Of a stretch of DNA of 64,000 bases, positions 50,130 to 60,890 are shown piece after piece. Origin of the DNA: an uncultured Gammaproteobacteria bacterium (GTDB lineage Bacteria > Pseudomonadota > Gammaproteobacteria > Arenicellales > JAANXG01); assembly GCA_947258975.1 (NCBI GenBank), contig CAMYKK010000003.1, positions 150,503 through 214,502 of the forward strand, given 5' to 3'. Made by a program: the position numbers and the translations under genes. The notes under the pieces were generated by a model. The model had not been told where the DNA came from. It ran no database searches and was given only the letters and a program-made list of their open reading frames with translations. Within the stretch, counting starts at the first letter, position 1. Each line of letters starts with the position of its first letter.

Positions 50130-50606
50130 ATGAGACTAACTACCAAAGGACGTTATGCCGTTACGGCAATGATGGATCTGGCCATTCATGAGGTATCAGG
50201 GCCGGTGACCTTGAGCGAGATTGCAACGAGCCAGAATATCTCGCTGTCTTATCTCGAGCAGTTGTTTGCTTCGCTGCGTAAGGCCGGGCTGGTGAAGGGT
50301 CTGCGCGGTCCCGGGGGCGGCTATCGTTTGGCTTTGGCGGCAGCCGATATTTCAGTGGCCGATATCATTGTTGCGGTTGACGAGAAAGTCGATATAACCC
50401 GTTGCGGTGGGAAAGGAGACTGTCAGGATGGTGAGCCATGTTTGACTCACGAGCTGTGGAAGGACTTGAGTCAGCAGCTCTATGAGTTCTTGGACAAGAT
50501 TAAATTAGGGGAACTCACTGAATGGCCTTGTGTGCAGGAGCGGACGTTGCGCCAGGACGCACAGATGGGGCGGCGTGCCAGTTCGGCGTCGAGCATCAGT
50601 GTGTAA
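50130..50606 (+). CDS. iscR: Rrf2 family Fe-S cluster regulator IscR
   Basis: [21 protein letters not shown]; cluster ligand region [20 protein letters not shown]. Confidence 0.93.
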   Translation: MRLTTKGRYAVTAMMDLAIHEVSGPVTLSEIATSQNISLSYLEQLFASLRKAGLVKGLRGPGGGYRLALAAADISVADIIVAVDEKVDITRCGGKGDCQDGEPCLTHELWKDLSQQLYEFLDKIKLGELTEWPCVQERTLRQDAQMGRRASSASSISV

Positions 50607-50642
50607 CCCTGGTGATACAACCACGTAGGAGCAAAAATTTCG

Positions 50643-52088
50643 ATGGGCACTCCAGCGAATGACATCGATCGCTTAGTCAAACGTGAATACAAGGAAGGCT
50701 TTGTCACGGATATTGATTCCGAGACGCTGCCGCCGGGTCTTGATGAGAGCGTGGTTCGCTTCATATCGGAAAAGAAAAGCGAGCCGGAGTTCATGTTGGA
50801 ATGGCGCTTGAAGGCCTATCGTCATTGGTTAACGCTCACTGAGCCGCAGTGGGCGCATGTGCATTATGAACCGATCGATTATCAGGCGATCAGCTATTTC
50901 TCCGCACCAAAGGACAAGGACGGTCTTAACAGCCTGGACGAGGTAGACCCGAAGCTGCTCGAGACCTACGAAAAGTTGGGGATTCCACTCGAAGAACAGA
51001 AGGTGCTGGCGGGCGTGGCGGTGGATGCGGTATTCGACAGTGTATCGGTGAAAACAACTTTTCGCGAAAAGCTGGCGGAAGTTGGCGTCATCTTTTGTTC
51101 GATCTCCGACGCGCTCCATGAATACCCGGATCTGGTAAAGCGGTATCTCGGCAGCGTGGTGCCGGCGGGGGATAATTTTTATGCCGCACTGAATTCCGCG
51201 GTGTTCAGCGACGGATCGTTCGTATACATCCCCAAGGATGTACGTTGCCCAATGGAGCTGTCGACATATTTCCGGATCAATGCAATGAACACCGGGCAGT
51301 TCGAGAGAACGCTGATTGTCGCCGATGAAGGGAGTTATGTGAGTTACCTCGAGGGTTGTACGGCACCGATGCGCGACGAGAATCAACTGCATGCAGCGGT
51401 GGTTGAATTGATCGCGATGGAAGGCGCCCAGATTAAGTACTCCACGGTGCAGAATTGGTATCCGGGTGACGAGCATGGCCGCGGCGGTATCTACAATTTC
51501 GTGACTAAGCGCGGCGCATGCCGCGGCAGAAACTCCAAGATATCCTGGACCCAAGTGGAAACCGGATCCGCGATTACCTGGAAGTATCCCAGTGTGTTGC
51601 TTGAGGGAGACGATTCGGTGGGCGAATTCTACTCTGTCGCGTTGACCAACAACTGGCAGCAGGCAGATACCGGGACCAAGATGGTGCATATTGGCCGGAA
51701 CACCACCAGCACCATTATCTCCAAGGGCATCTCTGCCGGCCACGGGCAAAATGCTTATCGGGGATTGGTGAAGGTTTTGAATAAAGCGGACAAAGCGCGA
51801 AACTACTCGCAGTGCGATTCGCTATTGCTGGGAGATCGCTGCGGAGCCCATACCTTTCCCTACATGGAGGTCAAAAATCCAACCGCGCAGGTCGAACACG
51901 AGGCTACGACATCGAAAATCAGTGACGATCAGTTGTTTTATTGCCGGCAGCGAGGGCTATCGGAAGAGGATGCCGTATCGATGATTGTGAATGGCTTCTG
52001 TAAGGAGGTATTCAAGGAATTGCCGATGGAGTTCGCCGTCGAGGCGCAAAAGCTGTTGGAGATTAGCCTCGAGGGAGCCGTGGGCTAG
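50643..52088 (+). CDS. sufB: Fe-S cluster assembly protein SufB
   Basis: 481-aa Suf[21 protein letters not shown]-like core, [23 protein letters not shown]. Confidence 0.96.
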   Translation: MGTPANDIDRLVKREYKEGFVTDIDSETLPPGLDESVVRFISEKKSEPEFMLEWRLKAYRHWLTLTEPQWAHVHYEPIDYQAISYFSAPKDKDGLNSLDEVDPKLLETYEKLGIPLEEQKVLAGVAVDAVFDSVSVKTTFREKLAEVGVIFCSISDALHEYPDLVKRYLGSVVPAGDNFYAALNSAVFSDGSFVYIPKDVRCPMELSTYFRINAMNTGQFERTLIVADEGSYVSYLEGCTAPMRDENQLHAAVVELIAMEGAQIKYSTVQNWYPGDEHGRGGIYNFVTKRGACRGRNSKISWTQVETGSAITWKYPSVLLEGDDSVGEFYSVALTNNWQQADTGTKMVHIGRNTTSTIISKGISAGHGQNAYRGLVKVLNKADKARNYSQCDSLLLGDRCGAHTFPYMEVKNPTAQVEHEATTSKISDDQLFYCRQRGLSEEDAVSMIVNGFCKEVFKELPMEFAVEAQKLLEISLEGAVG

Positions 52089-52174
52089 TTACCTGCGGAG
52101 ACGTTCTCAGGGGCGCCGGGCGCCGGCACCATACACACAGGGTCGCTCACCTTATAGCTGGATTCGGACTGACT

Positions 52175-52951
52175 ATGTTATCGATTAACAATCTGCACGC
52201 CACGGTGGCAGGCAATCCTATTCTCAAAGGCATCGACTTAGAGGTTGGAGCCGGAGAAGTACATGCCATCATGGGTCCCAATGGATCCGGCAAGAGCACC
52301 CTTGCGAACGTTCTCGCAGGCCGGGATGGCTATGACGTAACCGAGGGACAAGTGATATACCGGGACAAGAATCTTCTTGAATTTTCCGTCGAAGAGCGTG
52401 CCTGCGAGGGAATTTTCGTGGCCTTTCAGTATCCCGTCGAAATACCAGGGGTGAGCAACTTGTACCTGCTCAAGACTGCGTTGAATTCGGTCCGCAAGCA
52501 TCGTGGATTGAATGAACTGACAGCAGTTGAATTTTTGAAACTAATCAAAGAGAAAATCAAACTAGTCGAGATGAAGGAGGAATTTCTACATCGCTCTGTG
52601 AACGAAGGATTTTCCGGCGGTGAGAAGAAGCGCAACGAAATTCTCCAGTTGGCGGTTCTTGAACCCGCGTTGGCAATACTTGACGAAACCGATTCCGGAC
52701 TTGATATCGACGCCCTCAAAGTGGTCGCAAACGGAGTCAACTCATTACGCGATGCACAGCGAGCCATCATTGTGATCACCCACTACCAAAGGCTGCTCGA
52801 TTACATTGTTCCCGATAAAGTCCATGTTCTTGCAAATGGCCGGGTGGTGAAATCCGGCGATAGAACACTGGCGTTTGAACTTGAGAAACATGGTTACGCG
52901 TGGGTTGCACAAGATCCCAATGACGCGGTGGCGCCCTCGCCAGGGTCCTGA
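52175..52951 (+). CDS. sufC: Fe-S cluster assembly ATPase SufC
   Basis: GPNGSGKSTLANVLAG, FSGGEKKRNEILQLAVLEPALAILDETDSGLDIDALK. Confidence 0.97.
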   Translation: MLSINNLHATVAGNPILKGIDLEVGAGEVHAIMGPNGSGKSTLANVLAGRDGYDVTEGQVIYRDKNLLEFSVEERACEGIFVAFQYPVEIPGVSNLYLLKTALNSVRKHRGLNELTAVEFLKLIKEKIKLVEMKEEFLHRSVNEGFSGGEKKRNEILQLAVLEPALAILDETDSGLDIDALKVVANGVNSLRDAQRAIIVITHYQRLLDYIVPDKVHVLANGRVVKSGDRTLAFELEKHGYAWVAQDPNDAVAPSPGS

Positions 52952-54298
52952 TTGATCATGTTCGAGGCGGCGCAGCAGGCTTACGTCAACACCTACAAGG
53001 GTATCGCGCCCGATTTGCCCGGAGGCTCTGTTCCCTGGGTGCGTCGAGTTCGTGATTCCGGATTGTCAAGATTCCGTGAGATTGGTTTTCCGACCCCCGG
53101 TGATGAAGACTGGAAATACACGAACGTGCGCCCAATCGCGAAGCAATCCTTTGCCCCGGCCTTGAACGGACATAATGGTATCGATTTCACTCAGATTGAG
53201 ATCCTCAAGGATAACCGTTTGGGTAGCTGCAGATGTGTGTTCGTGAATGGGCATTTCGCGCCGCGTTTGTCGAATCTCGACCAACTGCCTCGCGGTGTCG
53301 CCGTGATGAGCCTGAGCGATGCGCTCAATCATCGCGCCGACGAGCTGGAGAACGAGCTTGGCCGCTGCGTACCGAACAAGTTGCATGGTTTTGCTGCGCT
53401 CAACACTGCGTTCCTGGCCGATGGCGCGTACATCCGCGTCGGTCCCGATTGTGACCTGGAGTGCCCCATCGAGCTGGTTTATGTCTCCACCGGAGACGGT
53501 GACCAACCGCAGGTTTCCTATCCGCGCAATCTGGCGATTCTCGACTCCGGCAGCCGTGCCGTAATCATGGAACGTTACTTGAGTCTGGGGCAGGGTCGTT
53601 ATCTAACCAACGCGGTCACCGAAATTGTGGCGCGGACCTCGGCGCAGGTGGACTATTACAAGCTGCAGGAGGAGAGTACGGATGCGTTTCATGTCGGGGG
53701 ACTGTTCGTAAACCAACATCGAGATAGCACCGTAACGACCAACAACATCGCCATCGGCGGCGCCATTGCACGCACCGATTTGCACGTCACGCTTAACGAC
53801 GTGGGCGCGCGCAGCAATCTGAACGGCCTGTACATAGGTATGGGCAGGCAGCACATAGATAACCATACCCAGGTTGATCATCGCGCTGCTTCGTGCACTA
53901 GCAGCGAATTCTACAAGGGCGTGCTGTCCGGGCGTTCCCGCGCAGTGTTCCACGGGCGAGTCGTGGTGCATCAGGATGCCCAAAAGACCGACGCGCAACA
54001 ACAGAACAATAATCTCTTATTATCGCGTGACGCTGAAATCGATACCAAACCACAACTGGAAATCTACGCCGACGATGTCAAGTGTTCCCACGGCGCGACA
54101 ATCGGCCAACTCGATCCAAACTCCATTTTTTATCTGCAATCCCGCGGCATAGACGAAACAACCGCTCGTGGCTTATTGACCTATGCCTTTGCCAACGACG
54201 TGATCAATCGCTTTGCCATCGAGTCAATTCGCAACGAGCTGGAACACCACTTAACCCGGACGTTGTTACATGGCAAGCACGTTGAGGCGCAGGCATGA
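52952..54298 (+). CDS. sufD: Fe-S cluster assembly protein SufD
   Basis: C-terminal YADDVKCSHGATIGQLDPNSIFYLQSRGI. Confidence 0.95.
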   Translation: MIMFEAAQQAYVNTYKGIAPDLPGGSVPWVRRVRDSGLSRFREIGFPTPGDEDWKYTNVRPIAKQSFAPALNGHNGIDFTQIEILKDNRLGSCRCVFVNGHFAPRLSNLDQLPRGVAVMSLSDALNHRADELENELGRCVPNKLHGFAALNTAFLADGAYIRVGPDCDLECPIELVYVSTGDGDQPQVSYPRNLAILDSGSRAVIMERYLSLGQGRYLTNAVTEIVARTSAQVDYYKLQEESTDAFHVGGLFVNQHRDSTVTTNNIAIGGAIARTDLHVTLNDVGARSNLNGLYIGMGRQHIDNHTQVDHRAASCTSSEFYKGVLSGRSRAVFHGRVVVHQDAQKTDAQQQNNNLLLSRDAEIDTKPQLEIYADDVKCSHGATIGQLDPNSIFYLQSRGIDETTARGLLTYAFANDVINRFAIESIRNELEHHLTRTLLHGKHVEAQA

Positions 54299-55557
54299 CG
54301 CTTGCCGAGTCGTCTGCGGCACGGGCGGCGGGGACCCAGGACTTTGACATTGATCGGGTGCGAGCCGATTTTCCCATACTGCAACAAGAAATACACGGTC
54401 GGCGGCTGGTCTATTTAGACAATGCCGCCACTACACAAAAACCAGTGTCGGTGATCGAAGCCTTAGAGCGTTATTACTATCTCGATAACGCCAACGTGCA
54501 TCGAGGCGTGCATGAATTGAGCGAACGCGCGACGCGTGCGTTCGAGGCCGCGCGGGCGAATGTGCGCGATTTCTTAAATGCGCGTAATGCGGCGGAGATT
54601 GTTTTCGTGCGGGGGACCACAGAGGCCATAAATTTGGTCGCGCAAAGCTACGGTCGTTGGAGGTTCAAACAGGGCGACGAGATCTTAATCACTGCGATGG
54701 AGCATCATTCCAATATAGTCCCGTGGCAACTGCTGTGCGAACAAACCGGCGCGGTGCTCAAGGTCGCGCCGATCAACGAGCATGGCGAATTGATAATGGA
54801 TGAATTCGATCGGCTGCTCACTGAACGAACTCAGTTGGTGGGCATCGTGCACGTGTCTAACGCACTGGGGACGATCAATCCGGTCAAGACATTAATCCGA
54901 AAAGCTCACGCCGTCGGAGCAGTGGTTTTGGTCGACGGAGCGCAAGCGGTTGCTCACATTCAAGTTGACGTGCGTGACCTGAATTGCGACTTCTACGCGT
55001 TTTCCGGCCATAAAATCTACGGTCCAACTGGGATCGGCGTGTTGTACGCCAAGCAATCAATACTCGAAGCGATGCCGCCCTATCAAGGCGGTGGAGAGAT
55101 GATTGAACATGTCACCTTCGAGAAGACGACTTACAACAAACTGCCTTACAAGTTTGAGGCGGGCACTCCGAACATCGCCGGCGCGATCGGACTGGGTGCC
55201 GCTATCGACTACGTCACGTCCATGGGTTTAGGTGCCGTGTCTGCCCATGAGAGGAGCGTGCTGCAGTATGCTTCACAGCGCGCGCAGCAAATCGAGGGCT
55301 TGCGACTCGTGGGCACCGCAGATTTAAAATGCAGTATCCTGTCGTTCGTGGTGTCGGGAACCCACCCGGCGGATTTCGGCACTATTCTCGACCAGCTTGG
55401 GGTGGCAATTCGAACCGGCCATCACTGCGCGATGCCGGTGATGCAATATTTCGATGTTCCCGGAACCGCTCGGGCATCGATCGGAATGTACAATACCCGA
55501 GAAGAAGTCGACGTATTCATCGATGGCGTGGCGCGTGCCAGGCAAATGTTGGTTTGA
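54295..55557 (+). CDS. sufS: Cysteine desulfurase SufS
   Basis: YLDNAATTQKP, DFYAFSGHKIYGPTGIGVLY, RTGHHCAMPVM. Confidence 0.96.
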   Translation: MTLAESSAARAAGTQDFDIDRVRADFPILQQEIHGRRLVYLDNAATTQKPVSVIEALERYYYLDNANVHRGVHELSERATRAFEAARANVRDFLNARNAAEIVFVRGTTEAINLVAQSYGRWRFKQGDEILITAMEHHSNIVPWQLLCEQTGAVLKVAPINEHGELIMDEFDRLLTERTQLVGIVHVSNALGTINPVKTLIRKAHAVGAVVLVDGAQAVAHIQVDVRDLNCDFYAFSGHKIYGPTGIGVLYAKQSILEAMPPYQGGGEMIEHVTFEKTTYNKLPYKFEAGTPNIAGAIGLGAAIDYVTSMGLGAVSAHERSVLQYASQRAQQIEGLRLVGTADLKCSILSFVVSGTHPADFGTILDQLGVAIRTGHHCAMPVMQYFDVPGTARASIGMYNTREEVDVFIDGVARARQMLV

Positions 55558-55565
55558 TTTAGACG

Positions 55566-55913
55566 ATGAGCGAAGAAATGATACCCTCTGACGATCACGA
55601 AGGTGCGCGCTCCAGCCTTACAGAACGTGTAGTGGACGCGCTGAAGACCGTTTACGATCCGGAGATTCCGGTCAATATCTATGATCTGGGGCTGATCTAC
55701 AACATCAGCATCAGCGATGATTTGGTGGTGACAATCGATATGACCCTGACTGCGCCGGGTTGTCCGGTGGCGCAAACCTTCCCGGGCGTCGTTGAAAACA
55801 CCGTGAAATCGGTGGACGGGGTGAAAGACTCGATTGTCGAATTGGTCTGGGACCCGCCCTGGGACCAGAACAAGATGACTGAGGCGGCTAAGCTCGAGTT
55901 GGGCCTGTTGTGA
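55566..55913 (+). CDS. sufT: SufT/DUF59 family Fe-S assembly protein
   Basis: TVYDPEIPVNIYDLGLIYNISISDDLVVTIDMTLTAPGCPVAQ. Confidence 0.9.
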   Translation: MSEEMIPSDDHEGARSSLTERVVDALKTVYDPEIPVNIYDLGLIYNISISDDLVVTIDMTLTAPGCPVAQTFPGVVENTVKSVDGVKDSIVELVWDPPWDQNKMTEAAKLELGLL

Positions 55914-56089
55914 GCGTGAGAACAACCCAGAGGCCCTGTTGATTATTCGGACGGCAGCCTCATAAAAATATTTGCGGCGCGTCGGGAGGCAGGCTGTAAA
56001 ATCTGCGCGCACGGGGCCGGCATCTCGAATGGCACACCATCTCCTAGCGGCAAACACGGTACACTTTTTATTTGTTATCTTGTTTCAAT

Positions 56090-56416
56090 ATGTCTGATTG
56101 GGTTGACGTCGTACGTAAAGATGAGCTGACTCACGGTCAGCACGTAATTATCGATATCGAAGACGTGGCGGTCGCTGTATTCAATATCGACGGCGAATTC
56201 CTGGCCGTCGAGGACGTATGCACCCACGATGGCGCGGAGCTGGCGAGCGGTGACTTGGAGGGAGATGCGATCGTTTGCCCTCGCCACGGAGCCAAATTCT
56301 GTTTACGAACCGGCGCGGTGTTGGCGCCGCCGGCGTACGAACCGGTCGCGATCTTCCCGGTTCGCATTCAAGACGGCATGGTTCAAGTCCGGGACGACAG
56401 ATGGGACGACGGCTAG
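56090..56416 (+). CDS. Rieske-type [2Fe-2S] ferredoxin
   Basis: CTHDGAEL...CPRHGAKF Rieske ligand motifs. Confidence 0.9.
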   Translation: MSDWVDVVRKDELTHGQHVIIDIEDVAVAVFNIDGEFLAVEDVCTHDGAELASGDLEGDAIVCPRHGAKFCLRTGAVLAPPAYEPVAIFPVRIQDGMVQVRDDRWDDG

Positions 56417-56531
56417 GTGCATGGACCGCAGTCGAGCAGTATCGCACGATCTTGTTACGTGACACGATGTGCCGCGCACTGCCGCCGAGTGCCTGGTGCG
56501 TAACCATGTGCTCCTACGTCGCCGCTTGAAC

Positions 56532-57584
56532 ATGCCGGTTTCCAGGACGATTACAGTGTCTCTTGCGATGATTGCCACGGTGGTCATTTTTTATGTCCTT
56601 GCGGTGGGCAAGTCACTGCTCGTGCCGTTCGCAGTGGCAGTGATGATCTGGTACATCATCAATGCATTGAGCCGCTCGTACGGGCGATGGTTGCTGCGCG
56701 GCAGACGAAGCACGAACTGGGTAACGTTAATTCTGGCGTTGGTAACCATCATTCTGATCGCGGGAGTACTCGTGGACATGGTGCAGGAAAACATTGCCCA
56801 GGTCTCGGAGGCCGTTCCCGGCTATAGGCTCAATCTCGAACGGATGTTGGACAAGGTGATGATGTTGACCGGGTTGGAACAATTACCCAGCATCAGCCAA
56901 TTGACTGACCAGATTAAATTTGGCCCGGCGATATCGCAGTTGGTGGCGGCGCTTACCGGAGTTCTCGGTAATACTGGATTGATTCTCATCTATGTCGGGT
57001 TTTTGCTGGTCGAACAAAAGACTTTCTCCCGCAAACTGGATTATCTATTTACCGACCCGCAGAATCGTGCGTCCACAGAGAAATTGTTGTCTCAAATCCA
57101 ATCCGATATTCAGACCTACATCTCAATCAAAACACTCATGAGTCTGGTGACCGGATTGCTGAGCTATGGGATATTGATTGCGGTGGGGGTTGATTTCGCG
57201 GCATTCTGGGCGTTTACAATTTTCCTGCTTAACTATATTCCCACGATCGGCTCTATTGTTGCGACGGTATTTCCGGCGTTGCTGACACTGATTCAGTTCG
57301 ATAACGTATCTCCGTTTCTGGTCGTGGCCGTAGGCCTGACCGGGATTCAATTTTTCGTGGGTAACGTCGTGGAACCCAAGCTGATGGGCAACTCCCTCAA
57401 CCTTAGTCCGCTCGTCGTGCTATTGTCCTTGGTTCTGTGGGGCAGCGTCTGGGGTATTGCCGGGATGTTTCTGAGTGTGCCCATTACGGTCATAGCAATG
57501 ATCGTGCTGGCGAGCTTTGCCGGTACGCGGCCCATCGCCGTGTTGTTGTCGAAGGACGGTCGGCTGAAAAAGCTGGCGGAATGA
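56532..57584 (+). CDS. AI-2E family transporter
   Basis: VGFLLVEQKTFSRKL...LLNYIPTIGSIVATVFPALLTL...VGNVVEPKLMGNSLNLSPLVVLLSLVLWGSVWGIAGMFLSVPI. Confidence 0.92.
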   Translation: MPVSRTITVSLAMIATVVIFYVLAVGKSLLVPFAVAVMIWYIINALSRSYGRWLLRGRRSTNWVTLILALVTIILIAGVLVDMVQENIAQVSEAVPGYRLNLERMLDKVMMLTGLEQLPSISQLTDQIKFGPAISQLVAALTGVLGNTGLILIYVGFLLVEQKTFSRKLDYLFTDPQNRASTEKLLSQIQSDIQTYISIKTLMSLVTGLLSYGILIAVGVDFAAFWAFTIFLLNYIPTIGSIVATVFPALLTLIQFDNVSPFLVVAVGLTGIQFFVGNVVEPKLMGNSLNLSPLVVLLSLVLWGSVWGIAGMFLSVPITVIAMIVLASFAGTRPIAVLLSKDGRLKKLAE

Positions 57585-57649
57585 GCGCTTATTCTACGAC
57601 CGCGATTGGTTCTCACACATCTGCGCTTGGCCTGCGCTCGACAGAAGAA

Positions 57650-57681
57650 AACGGGACGGAGTTCTCACACTTGGTCCCGTT
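57650..57681. terminator. Hairpin between convergent genes
   Basis: AACGGGAC ... GTCCCGTT perfect 8-bp arms between the AI-2E gene and ctpA. Confidence 0.4.
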
Positions 57682-57756
57682 CTCGTCGTTCTAGCCGGCA
57701 TATCTCGACAGGACCCCAACGCCGGCGTGAGGAATGCGGGCCGGGACCGGCGCCAC

Positions 57757-59073
57757 TCAACCGGCGGTTTTTCCGCTCACGATATTGACGCCTTTGAGCA
57801 GGTTCAATGCTTCACGCAATTGAAAGTCGTCAGCGATGGACGGTTTCTTCTTCGTCTCAGCACTTGCGTCAGCGGCATCTTCGTCGCCATTCTCATTCTT
57901 GAGATGACGGGCAAGGTCCTCCTCGCGGATGCGTCGTGATCCGCGGCGCTCTTCTTTTGCAACCTGCAGATCCTCCACCACCACGTCGGGCACGATGCCG
58001 GACGCCTGAATGGAACGATCCTTGGGGGTGTAATAGCGTGCGGTAGTGATCTTTAGCGCCGCGCCGTTATTCATCGGCAGAATGGTCTGTACAGAGCCTT
58101 TACCGAACGTTTTGGTTCCCAAAATGATTGCGCGTTTGTGATCCTGTAACGCGCCGGCGACGATCTCCGATGCGGATGCCGAACCGCCGTTCACCAACAC
58201 TACCATCGGGGTATCGTCGAGATAGTCGGTGGGTGTGGCGGTAAACTTGAGTTGTGAATCCTCGATTCTCCCCTTGGTGGTGACTATTAAGCCCTTGGAC
58301 AGAAATGTGTCGCTGACTGCGACGGCCCCGTTCAGTACACCGCCCGGGTTATTTCGCAGATCCAGCACCAATCCGTCTAATTTGCCACCTGCCTTCTTCT
58401 TCAATTTCCCCAGTTCGCGGCGTACGGTGTCGGCGGTGGTGGACTGAAACTGGGTGATTCGCAGGTAACCGTAGCCGTCCTCCAAGATATTGCTGCGGAC
58501 GCTGGCGATCTTTATCACCGCGCGCGTGAGCACGAACTCCAAAGGTTGCGGTTCATCTTCACGCACGACGGTAAGCTTTATTTTGGTGTTCGGCTTGCCG
58601 CGCATCCGGCGCACCGCCTCACTAAGCGTCATTCCCTTGACCGGAGTGTCATCCAGTCTGGTGATGAGGTCGCCGGCCTTGAGTCCCGCATGATCTGCGG
58701 GCGTATCGTCAATCGGCGCCACCACCTTGACAAAGCCGTTCTCCATCGTGACTTCAATGCCAAGTCCCCCAAATTTGCCCTCAGTGCCGATACGAACCTC
58801 TTTAAAAGATTCCGGATCGAGATATGCGGAATGGGGATCGAGGCCGGACAACATACCGTGGATCGCGTCAACCAAGAGTTTGTCGTCCTTGACGGTTTCG
58901 ACATAATCACTTTTGATTTTACCGAAAACTTCCGTGAACACCTTTAGTTCGTCCAGCGGCAGGGGCTGCAGAGCCTCCTGGCGTTTGGCCTGGACGTCGC
59001 GATAGAACGTCGCTCCGACGCCTATAGACGCACCTAAGGCCAATATAAGAAAGTAATGAGCTAATTTTTTCAT
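57757..59073 (-). CDS. ctpA: S41 family carboxyl-terminal processing peptidase
   Basis: PDZ domain; NGGSASASEIVAGALQDHKRAIILGTKTFGKGSVQTILP. Confidence 0.94.
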   Translation of the reverse strand: MKKLAHYFLILALGASIGVGATFYRDVQAKRQEALQPLPLDELKVFTEVFGKIKSDYVETVKDDKLLVDAIHGMLSGLDPHSAYLDPESFKEVRIGTEGKFGGLGIEVTMENGFVKVVAPIDDTPADHAGLKAGDLITRLDDTPVKGMTLSEAVRRMRGKPNTKIKLTVVREDEPQPLEFVLTRAVIKIASVRSNILEDGYGYLRITQFQSTTADTVRRELGKLKKKAGGKLDGLVLDLRNNPGGVLNGAVAVSDTFLSKGLIVTTKGRIEDSQLKFTATPTDYLDDTPMVVLVNGGSASASEIVAGALQDHKRAIILGTKTFGKGSVQTILPMNNGAALKITTARYYTPKDRSIQASGIVPDVVVEDLQVAKEERRGSRRIREEDLARHLKNENGDEDAADASAETKKKPSIADDFQLREALNLLKGVNIVSGKTAG

Positions 59074-59128
59074 ACTGCTAGTCTCCCGTCGCGCGGACGT
59101 TTACTCGGGCCACGTCGTGATGGTGATC

Positions 59129-60292
59129 TCATTTTGCGGCGCACCAAATCAGCGGATTGCGTGGTTTTCCTTTGTACCTGATCTCAAAATATAATCCGGC
59201 CTCCGTCAAACCGCCACTGGTGCCCACTGCGGCGACCGGTTCTCCGGTCTCGACCCAATCTCCAACCTGTTTGTATAACACCTTGTTATGGCTGTACAAA
59301 CTCATGTAACCGTCGCTATGGTCAATGATTAATAATAACCCAAATCCACGCAGCCAATCGGCAAATGCGATTCGGCCATGGAAGACGGCGCGCACCGCCT
59401 GGTCTTCTCGGGCGTTTAGGAACAACCCATTCCAACGCATATTACCCTTTTTGGGCTGATCGAAGCGTGCGCCGATCCGGCCGCGCACCGGCAGATGAAG
59501 TTTTCCTTTCATCTGGCTGAATCGCATGTCCGCCCTGAGCTCGGTTGGAACATCCCGCATCAGCGCCGATAACTCGTCAAGTAATCGCTGCAGGCGGTGT
59601 TCGTTGCGGCGCAACGATTCCAGTTCCTGGCCCTGGTCGACAATGCGTTGCTCGAGCCGGCCGATCAACCGCTCTCGTTCACGGCGGCGCTCTTGCAAGG
59701 TCTTTTGGCTATGTACTTGAGACTTCTCTAGTTCGTGAAGTTCCCGGTGTTCAGTGTCCAGACGCTCCTTCAAGCGTTGTAACGTCGCCAGCGTCTCATT
59801 GATCTGCTCGATCTGACGCGTGCGGGCGCGGGCGAAATAGCGATAATAGGTAATGGCCCGCCCTAGCCTGGTCGGGTCCTCCTGATTGAGCAGCATCTTG
59901 ATGTATCCCTGACGCCCCATGACGAATGTGGCGTAAACGAGGCGTCCGAAGTTATCGGTTTGTCGTGACAGACGCTGTTGATGACGTTGATAATCGGCAG
60001 CCAGCCACTGGATGCGTTGGCTTCTTTGTTGGAGTTGTGTGCGTGTGTTGCGCAGCTTGGCGTTGATAGCCGCAATCTCCCGTTCGGTGGCGTTCAATGC
60101 CTCCCGGGTGGTGTCCCGCTGGCTTTTGTCCCGTTCGATGTCGGCCGTCAGGGACCGAATTTTGCCCCGCAGGCGCTCCAACTGCGCCGCATACGTTTGT
60201 TCCTCGGCACCGACCGACACCCGCGGTTGCCCAGCGCAAAGGGCCGCCGCCAACAATGCCGCGCTGAACGTGTTGACAATCAGGGAGCGCAT
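59129..60292 (-). CDS. envC: Murein hydrolase activator EnvC family (LytM/M23)
   Basis: N-terminal coiled coil, C-terminal LytM domain GRIAFADWLRGFGLLLIIDHSDGYMSLYSHN. Confidence 0.9.
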   Translation of the reverse strand: MRSLIVNTFSAALLAAALCAGQPRVSVGAEEQTYAAQLERLRGKIRSLTADIERDKSQRDTTREALNATEREIAAINAKLRNTRTQLQQRSQRIQWLAADYQRHQQRLSRQTDNFGRLVYATFVMGRQGYIKMLLNQEDPTRLGRAITYYRYFARARTRQIEQINETLATLQRLKERLDTEHRELHELEKSQVHSQKTLQERRRERERLIGRLEQRIVDQGQELESLRRNEHRLQRLLDELSALMRDVPTELRADMRFSQMKGKLHLPVRGRIGARFDQPKKGNMRWNGLFLNAREDQAVRAVFHGRIAFADWLRGFGLLLIIDHSDGYMSLYSHNKVLYKQVGDWVETGEPVAAVGTSGGLTEAGLYFEIRYKGKPRNPLIWCAAK

Positions 60293-60386
60293 GGATCTTA
60301 TATTATACAAAGAGGTTTTATGTTAAATATATTAGTGTATAATCGAGTTCTAATAGACTTTCGTATTCGTTTAAGGGTCGAGTTCT

Positions 60387-60749
60387 ATGAGCAACTCAAA
60401 ATCCAGCGCCGATGATGCTTCCTCCGTCAACAGCACAGCGGAAATGCTGCTCGCCAGTGAGGCGGACATACATCATGCGTCGCGATCGCTCAAGGCGATG
60501 GCGCACCCACTAAGACTCAAGATCCTGTGTATCCTGGGTGGTGCCAAGGAAACCAGTGTGCAGGATCTCGTCGATATGGTCGGTACGTCGCAAAGCAACA
60601 TCTCCCAGCACCTCTCGATCCTGCGAGATAAGGGAATTCTGGAATCCCGCAAAGACGCCAATAAAGTGTATTACCGCATCGGAGATCAACGGATTTTACG
60701 GCTCATGGAATCCATGCGCTTGGCGTTCTGCACGTCTCCAGATCTTTGA
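60387..60749 (+). CDS. ArsR-family regulator, candidate BigR/SqrR/YgaV-type
   Basis: AMAHPLRLKILCILGG...TSQSNISQHLSILRDKGILESRKDANKVYYRIGDQ...LAFC; two cysteines (C48, C115). Confidence 0.8.
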   Translation: MSNSKSSADDASSVNSTAEMLLASEADIHHASRSLKAMAHPLRLKILCILGGAKETSVQDLVDMVGTSQSNISQHLSILRDKGILESRKDANKVYYRIGDQRILRLMESMRLAFCTSPDL

Positions 60750-60890
60750 CCAATATATCCGGTCCGGTTGCCGCCTGTTACGCCGCGGCCGTCCACCTCC
60801 GGGCGCATCGCTATTGCTGAGCGTGTCTATAACCGGTAATCTGCCCGCCGTTTCCAAATTTGCCGGAAAGCTGGTTTATCGAGTCCCTGG

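Noticed and set aside
50829-51749. 306-aa minus-strand ORF opposite sufB
   Set aside because: Antisense shadow of SufB with no family-like features.
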